Positions 5,372-7,928 of a stretch of 7,928 nt of DNA are shown piece by piece (positions within the stretch are counted from its first letter, which is position 1; the number at the start of each line of letters is the position of its first letter). The position numbers were made by a program, and so were the translations under genes. The notes under the pieces were generated by a model. It searched no databases. It was not told the origin of the DNA and worked only from the letters and a program-made list of their open reading frames with translations. The stretch covers positions 1 to 7,928 of the forward strand of contig MGWJ01000078.1 of assembly GCA_001800945.1 (NCBI GenBank), written 5' to 3'. The DNA is from Flavobacteria bacterium RIFCSPLOWO2_12_FULL_31_7 (GTDB taxonomy: Bacteria; Bacteroidota; Bacteroidia; Flavobacteriales; Flavobacteriaceae).

Positions 5372-6778
5372 TTGATTTATATTTTCGAACCGTCTGTCAT
5401 GAAATATGACGATGCTGATGTAAGGCATTGGCGATTTATTTACGAATCAATCCAAGAATTACAACAGAAATTAAAACCGTCAAACAATAACTTTTATTTT
5501 TTCCATAACGAAGCGGAATTTGTATTTTCAGAAATCTTTAAAATTTTTGAAGTAAAAACCATTTTTTCGCATCAAGAAATTGGCAATAAAATTACTTACG
5601 ATAGAGATATTGCCATGCAAGAACTTTTCAAACAAAACAATATCATTTGGAAAGAATTTCAATTACACGGCGTCATCAGAAAATTAAAATCAAGACAAAA
5701 TTGGGACAAACGCTGGGAAGCTGTTATGCGTGCCAATCCAAAAATTTTAAATGAATCCGATATAAAAACAATTAAATTGGATGCTGATTTTTATGATTCA
5801 GTAAAAGGCGAAACCTTATCTGAAGAAATTATCCTTCCAAACAAAAATTTTCAACAAGGTGGCGAAACTTTAGCTTGGCGCTATTTAGACAGTTTTGTAA
5901 AAGAACGTTATGTCAATTACAGCAAACACATTTCAAAACCCGCTTTAAGTAGAAAAGGCTGTAGCCGATTATCTCCCTATTTAGCTTATGGAAATATCAG
6001 TATGCGAATGGTGTATCAATATACCAATCAACATTATGAAAACTCTTCAAACAAACGAGCGATTTTAAATTTTGTCTCAAGATTACATTGGCATTGTCAT
6101 TTTATGCAAAAATTTGAAGATGAATGTGAAATGGAATTCGAAAATGCCAACAGAGCTTACGATAGTTTAATCAAACCTAAAAATGAAATTTATATTAAAG
6201 CTTGGCAAGAAGGTAAAACTGGCGTACCTATTGTAGATGCTTGCATGCGTTGTTTGGTGGCCACAGGTTATATCAATTTCAGAATGCGGGCGATGGTGGT
6301 TTCGTTTTTCACCTTTAATTTATGGCAAGATTGGCGCGAATTGCATTTTTTAGCCCGGCAATTTTTAGATTACGAGCCTGGAATTCATTATCCACAAATT
6401 CAAATGCAATCTGGAACAACAGGAATTAATACAATTCGAATTTACAATCCGATAAAAAACTCTGAAGAACATGATTCGGAAGGTGTTTTCATCAAACAAT
6501 GGTTACCCGAATTAGCAGAAGTTCCTATTCATTTGTTACATGAACCTTGGAAAATGAACGAAATGGAACAACAATTTTATAATTGCAAAATCGGGAAAGA
6601 TTATCCTGCACCTATTGTAAATATTGAAGAAACCAGAAAATACGCCAGCGATATTGTTTGGAGTTTCAGAAAGAAAGATGAAGTCAAACAGGAAGGAAAA
6701 CGAATTTTACAAAAACACGTGAGTAACCCAAATCAACCTAAAAATGCGAGGAGTCAAAAAAGAAAACCTACCCAATAA
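5372..6778 (+). CDS. cryptochrome/photolyase-family FAD protein, N-terminus lost to a stop codon
   Basis: The surviving 468-codon frame encodes most of a cryptochrome/deoxyribodipyrimidine photolyase, a FAD-dependent blue-light flavoprotein that in known members repairs UV pyrimidine dimers. The rest of the alpha/beta photolyase domain covers about residues 1-120 and the helical FAD domain about 165-435. FAD-domain marks are SRLSPYLAYGNIS (198-210), GKTGVPIVDACMRCL (281-295), NFRMRAMVVSFF (302-313) and NTIRIYNP (353-360). The NGGWQW block of class I enzymes is replaced by HYPQIQMQSGTTG (339-351), so the two tryptophans at that place are absent; this points to a distinct subfamily. The basic C-terminus ends NARSQKRKPTQ. 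A usable start is doubtful: TTG 5372, or ATG 5399 (MKYDDADV). Either product would lack the first beta strand of the antenna domain. It may be a recent pseudogene, a shortened functional protein, or a sequence error. The end overlaps the DUF2256 gene by 35 bases. Confidence 0.85.
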   Translation: MIYIFEPSVMKYDDADVRHWRFIYESIQELQQKLKPSNNNFYFFHNEAEFVFSEIFKIFEVKTIFSHQEIGNKITYDRDIAMQELFKQNNIIWKEFQLHGVIRKLKSRQNWDKRWEAVMRANPKILNESDIKTIKLDADFYDSVKGETLSEEIILPNKNFQQGGETLAWRYLDSFVKERYVNYSKHISKPALSRKGCSRLSPYLAYGNISMRMVYQYTNQHYENSSNKRAILNFVSRLHWHCHFMQKFEDECEMEFENANRAYDSLIKPKNEIYIKAWQEGKTGVPIVDACMRCLVATGYINFRMRAMVVSFFTFNLWQDWRELHFLARQFLDYEPGIHYPQIQMQSGTTGINTIRIYNPIKNSEEHDSEGVFIKQWLPELAEVPIHLLHEPWKMNEMEQQFYNCKIGKDYPAPIVNIEETRKYASDIVWSFRKKDEVKQEGKRILQKHVSNPNQPKNARSQKRKPTQ

Positions 6779-6881
6779 AATCTGTATAGTATGTCAGAAA
6801 CCATTCTCATGGCGCAAAAAATGGGAAAAAGTATGGAGTGAAGTAAAATATTGCAGTGATAAATGTAGAAGTAATAAATAA
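6744..6881 (+). CDS. DUF2256 small zinc-ribbon protein
   Basis: A 45-residue protein in a different frame from the photolyase end, which it overlaps by 35 bases. It reads MRGVKKENLPNKICIVCQ, then PFSWRKKWEKVW, then VKYCSDKCRSNK and a TAA. The two cysteine pairs C14-x2-C17 and C37-x3-C41 form a treble-clef or zinc-ribbon-like metal site, and the central WRKKWxxxW block is the hallmark of DUF2256. The family is known as a small companion of cryptochrome/photolyase genes in several phyla, and here it sits between two of them. Function is not known; nucleic-acid or protein binding through a zinc site is inference. Confidence 0.9.
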   Translation: MRGVKKENLPNKICIVCQKPFSWRKKWEKVWSEVKYCSDKCRSNK

Positions 6882-6890
6882 CTAAAATTT

Positions 6891-6917
6891 CCTGCAAGGT
6901 TTCAAAAACCTAGTAGG
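6891..6917. repeat. imperfect inverted repeat (CCTGCAAGGTTT type)
   Basis: CCTGCAAGGTTT (6891-6902) pairs with AAACCTAGTAGG (6906-6917) through a three-base loop, with one G-U wobble and one A-A mismatch. It begins 10 bases after the DUF2256 stop. The following sequence (TATTAATTTAAAG) has no T-run, so it is not a strong intrinsic terminator. The arms resemble a CTGCAAGGTTTT-type palindrome that I remember as a common intergenic repeat in Flavobacteriia; that is from memory and untested here. Confidence 0.6.
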
Positions 6918-6962
6918 TATTAATTTAAAGCCTAAAAATCTAAAAAGATAAAAAACAAACCC

Positions 6963-7928
6963 ATGTCAAAAACAATACGACTACTTCTCGGAGATCAATT
7001 AAATAGTAATCATTCTTGGTTTCAGAAATCGGATGATTCCATTACGTATGTTTTAATGGAAATTCGTTCGGAAACGGATTATGCGACGCATCATATTCAA
7101 AAAATAGTTGGTTTTTTTGCTGCGATGCGAAATTTTGCAGCAGAATTAAAACAGAAAAATCATAATGTGATTTATTATCATTTAAATGATGAAAACAATT
7201 TACAAGCTTTTGATAAAAATTTAAATCAACTTATTGAAAAAGAAAAATTTACGCATTTCGAATACCAATTACCAGATGAATATCGTTTGGATGAACTTTT
7301 GAAAAGTTTTTGTAAGTCACTTTCCATTTCGACTTCAGTTGTAGATTCCGAACATTTTTTGAGTACTCGAAATGAATTGGGCAATTTCTTCGAAGGTAAA
7401 AAAACCTTATTGATGGAAAGTTTCTATCACATGATGCGTAAAAAGCACAACATTTTAATGCAAGGCGACAAACCGCTAACTGGAAAGTGGAACTACGACG
7501 GCGATAACAGAAAAAAACTACCCAAAGACCATAAGCCTACTTCTCCCCTAGTTTTTAACACAGATGTTTCAGAAATTGTTTCAGAAATTCAAAAAACAGA
7601 TATTAAAACTATTGGAACTATTGATGCTAAAAACTTCGTTTGGCCCACCACGAGAAAACAATCTTTAGCATTATTAGATTTTTTTGTAACGGAATGTTTG
7701 GCGCTTTTTGGAAGTTATCAAGATGCGATGACGCCCAACGAATGGTCGTTATATCATTCTAGAATTTCTTTTTCGATGAATGTAAAATTTATTTCACCTT
7801 TAGAAGTTATCCATCGCGCTATCGAAGAATGGGAAAATCGTCCCGAAGAAATTGCTTATAATCAACTGGAAGGTTTTGTACGACAAATTATCGGTTGGCG
7901 TGAATACATGCGCGGTATTTATTGGAAC
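6963..7928 (+). CDS. FeS-type bacterial cryptochrome/photolyase (partial, 3' end outside window)
   Basis: The first 322 codons of a protein of the photolyase-related family (DPRP; FeS-BCP/CryPro), whose studied members such as Agrobacterium PhrB repair (6-4) photoproducts and carry FAD, a lumazine-type antenna and a [4Fe-4S] cluster. Typical features are LLLGDQLN (7-14) at the N-terminus, FYHMMRKK (154-161), GKWNYDGDNRKKLP (174-187), FVWPTTR (225-231), and LEGFVRQIIGWREYMRGIYW (302-321), the family's FAD-domain signature. Full proteins have about 490-510 residues, so roughly a third is missing, including the region with the four cluster-binding cysteines, which cannot be checked. The ATG at 6963 gives the normal N-terminus. 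It lies 81 bases after DUF2256, with a hairpin repeat but no clear promoter between them, so read-through is likely. Confidence 0.92.
   Translation, partial: MSKTIRLLLGDQLNSNHSWFQKSDDSITYVLMEIRSETDYATHHIQKIVGFFAAMRNFAAELKQKNHNVIYYHLNDENNLQAFDKNLNQLIEKEKFTHFEYQLPDEYRLDELLKSFCKSLSISTSVVDSEHFLSTRNELGNFFEGKKTLLMESFYHMMRKKHNILMQGDKPLTGKWNYDGDNRKKLPKDHKPTSPLVFNTDVSEIVSEIQKTDIKTIGTIDAKNFVWPTTRKQSLALLDFFVTECLALFGSYQDAMTPNEWSLYHSRISFSMNVKFISPLEVIHRAIEEWENRPEEIAYNQLEGFVRQIIGWREYMRGIYWN

Noticed and set aside
6891..6917. Intrinsic terminator after DUF2256
   Set aside because: The stem is followed by TATTAATTTAAAG without a T-run; better described as an intergenic hairpin repeat.

Overview
The window looks like a chromosomal segment of a member of the Bacteroidota, most probably a Flavobacterium-like Flavobacteriia. 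The grounds are very AT-rich DNA, no Shine-Dalgarno-type leaders, matches to the Bacteroidota promoter pattern (TTG, about 19 bases, TAnnTTTG), an exosortase of the flavobacterial XrtF type with its partner protein, and a photolyase neighbourhood (DUF2805, DUF2452, flavin reductase, photolyase, DUF2256, FeS-type photolyase) of the kind seen in this group. No mobile element, CRISPR array, tRNA or rRNA gene was seen.

Left part (1-3266, all minus strand). Read in the direction of transcription: xrtF (3266-2715), the XrtF-associated membrane protein (2734-2294, overlapping xrtF by 20 bases), an ATP-cone plus PD-(D/E)XK nuclease-like protein (2262-1444), and a beta-CASP metallo-beta-lactamase RNase-like protein (1433-78). 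A probable next gene starts at 33 and leaves the window. Gaps are 31, 10 and 44 bases, so one transcript is plausible. A perfect 18-base palindrome lies just before the ATP-cone gene.

Middle (3267-3924). A 71-base divergent intergenic region separates xrtF from a plus-strand GAF-domain protein related to free methionine-(R)-sulfoxide reductase (3338-3790). It is followed by a good intrinsic terminator (3813-3849) and then by a promoter match (3862-3891) for the next block.

Right part (3925-7928, all plus strand). This is a compact photorepair cluster: DUF2805, DUF2452, flavin reductase, a cryptochrome/photolyase-family flavoprotein, a 45-residue DUF2256 zinc-ribbon protein, and an FeS-type bacterial cryptochrome/photolyase cut by the window end. 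Several of these genes overlap, which suggests translational coupling. The most striking point is that the first photolyase has an in-frame TAA (5330-5332) exactly where its conserved N-terminal motif should be. Recognisable photolyase sequence lies on both sides in the same frame, so the gene is recently broken, makes a shortened protein, or carries a sequence error.
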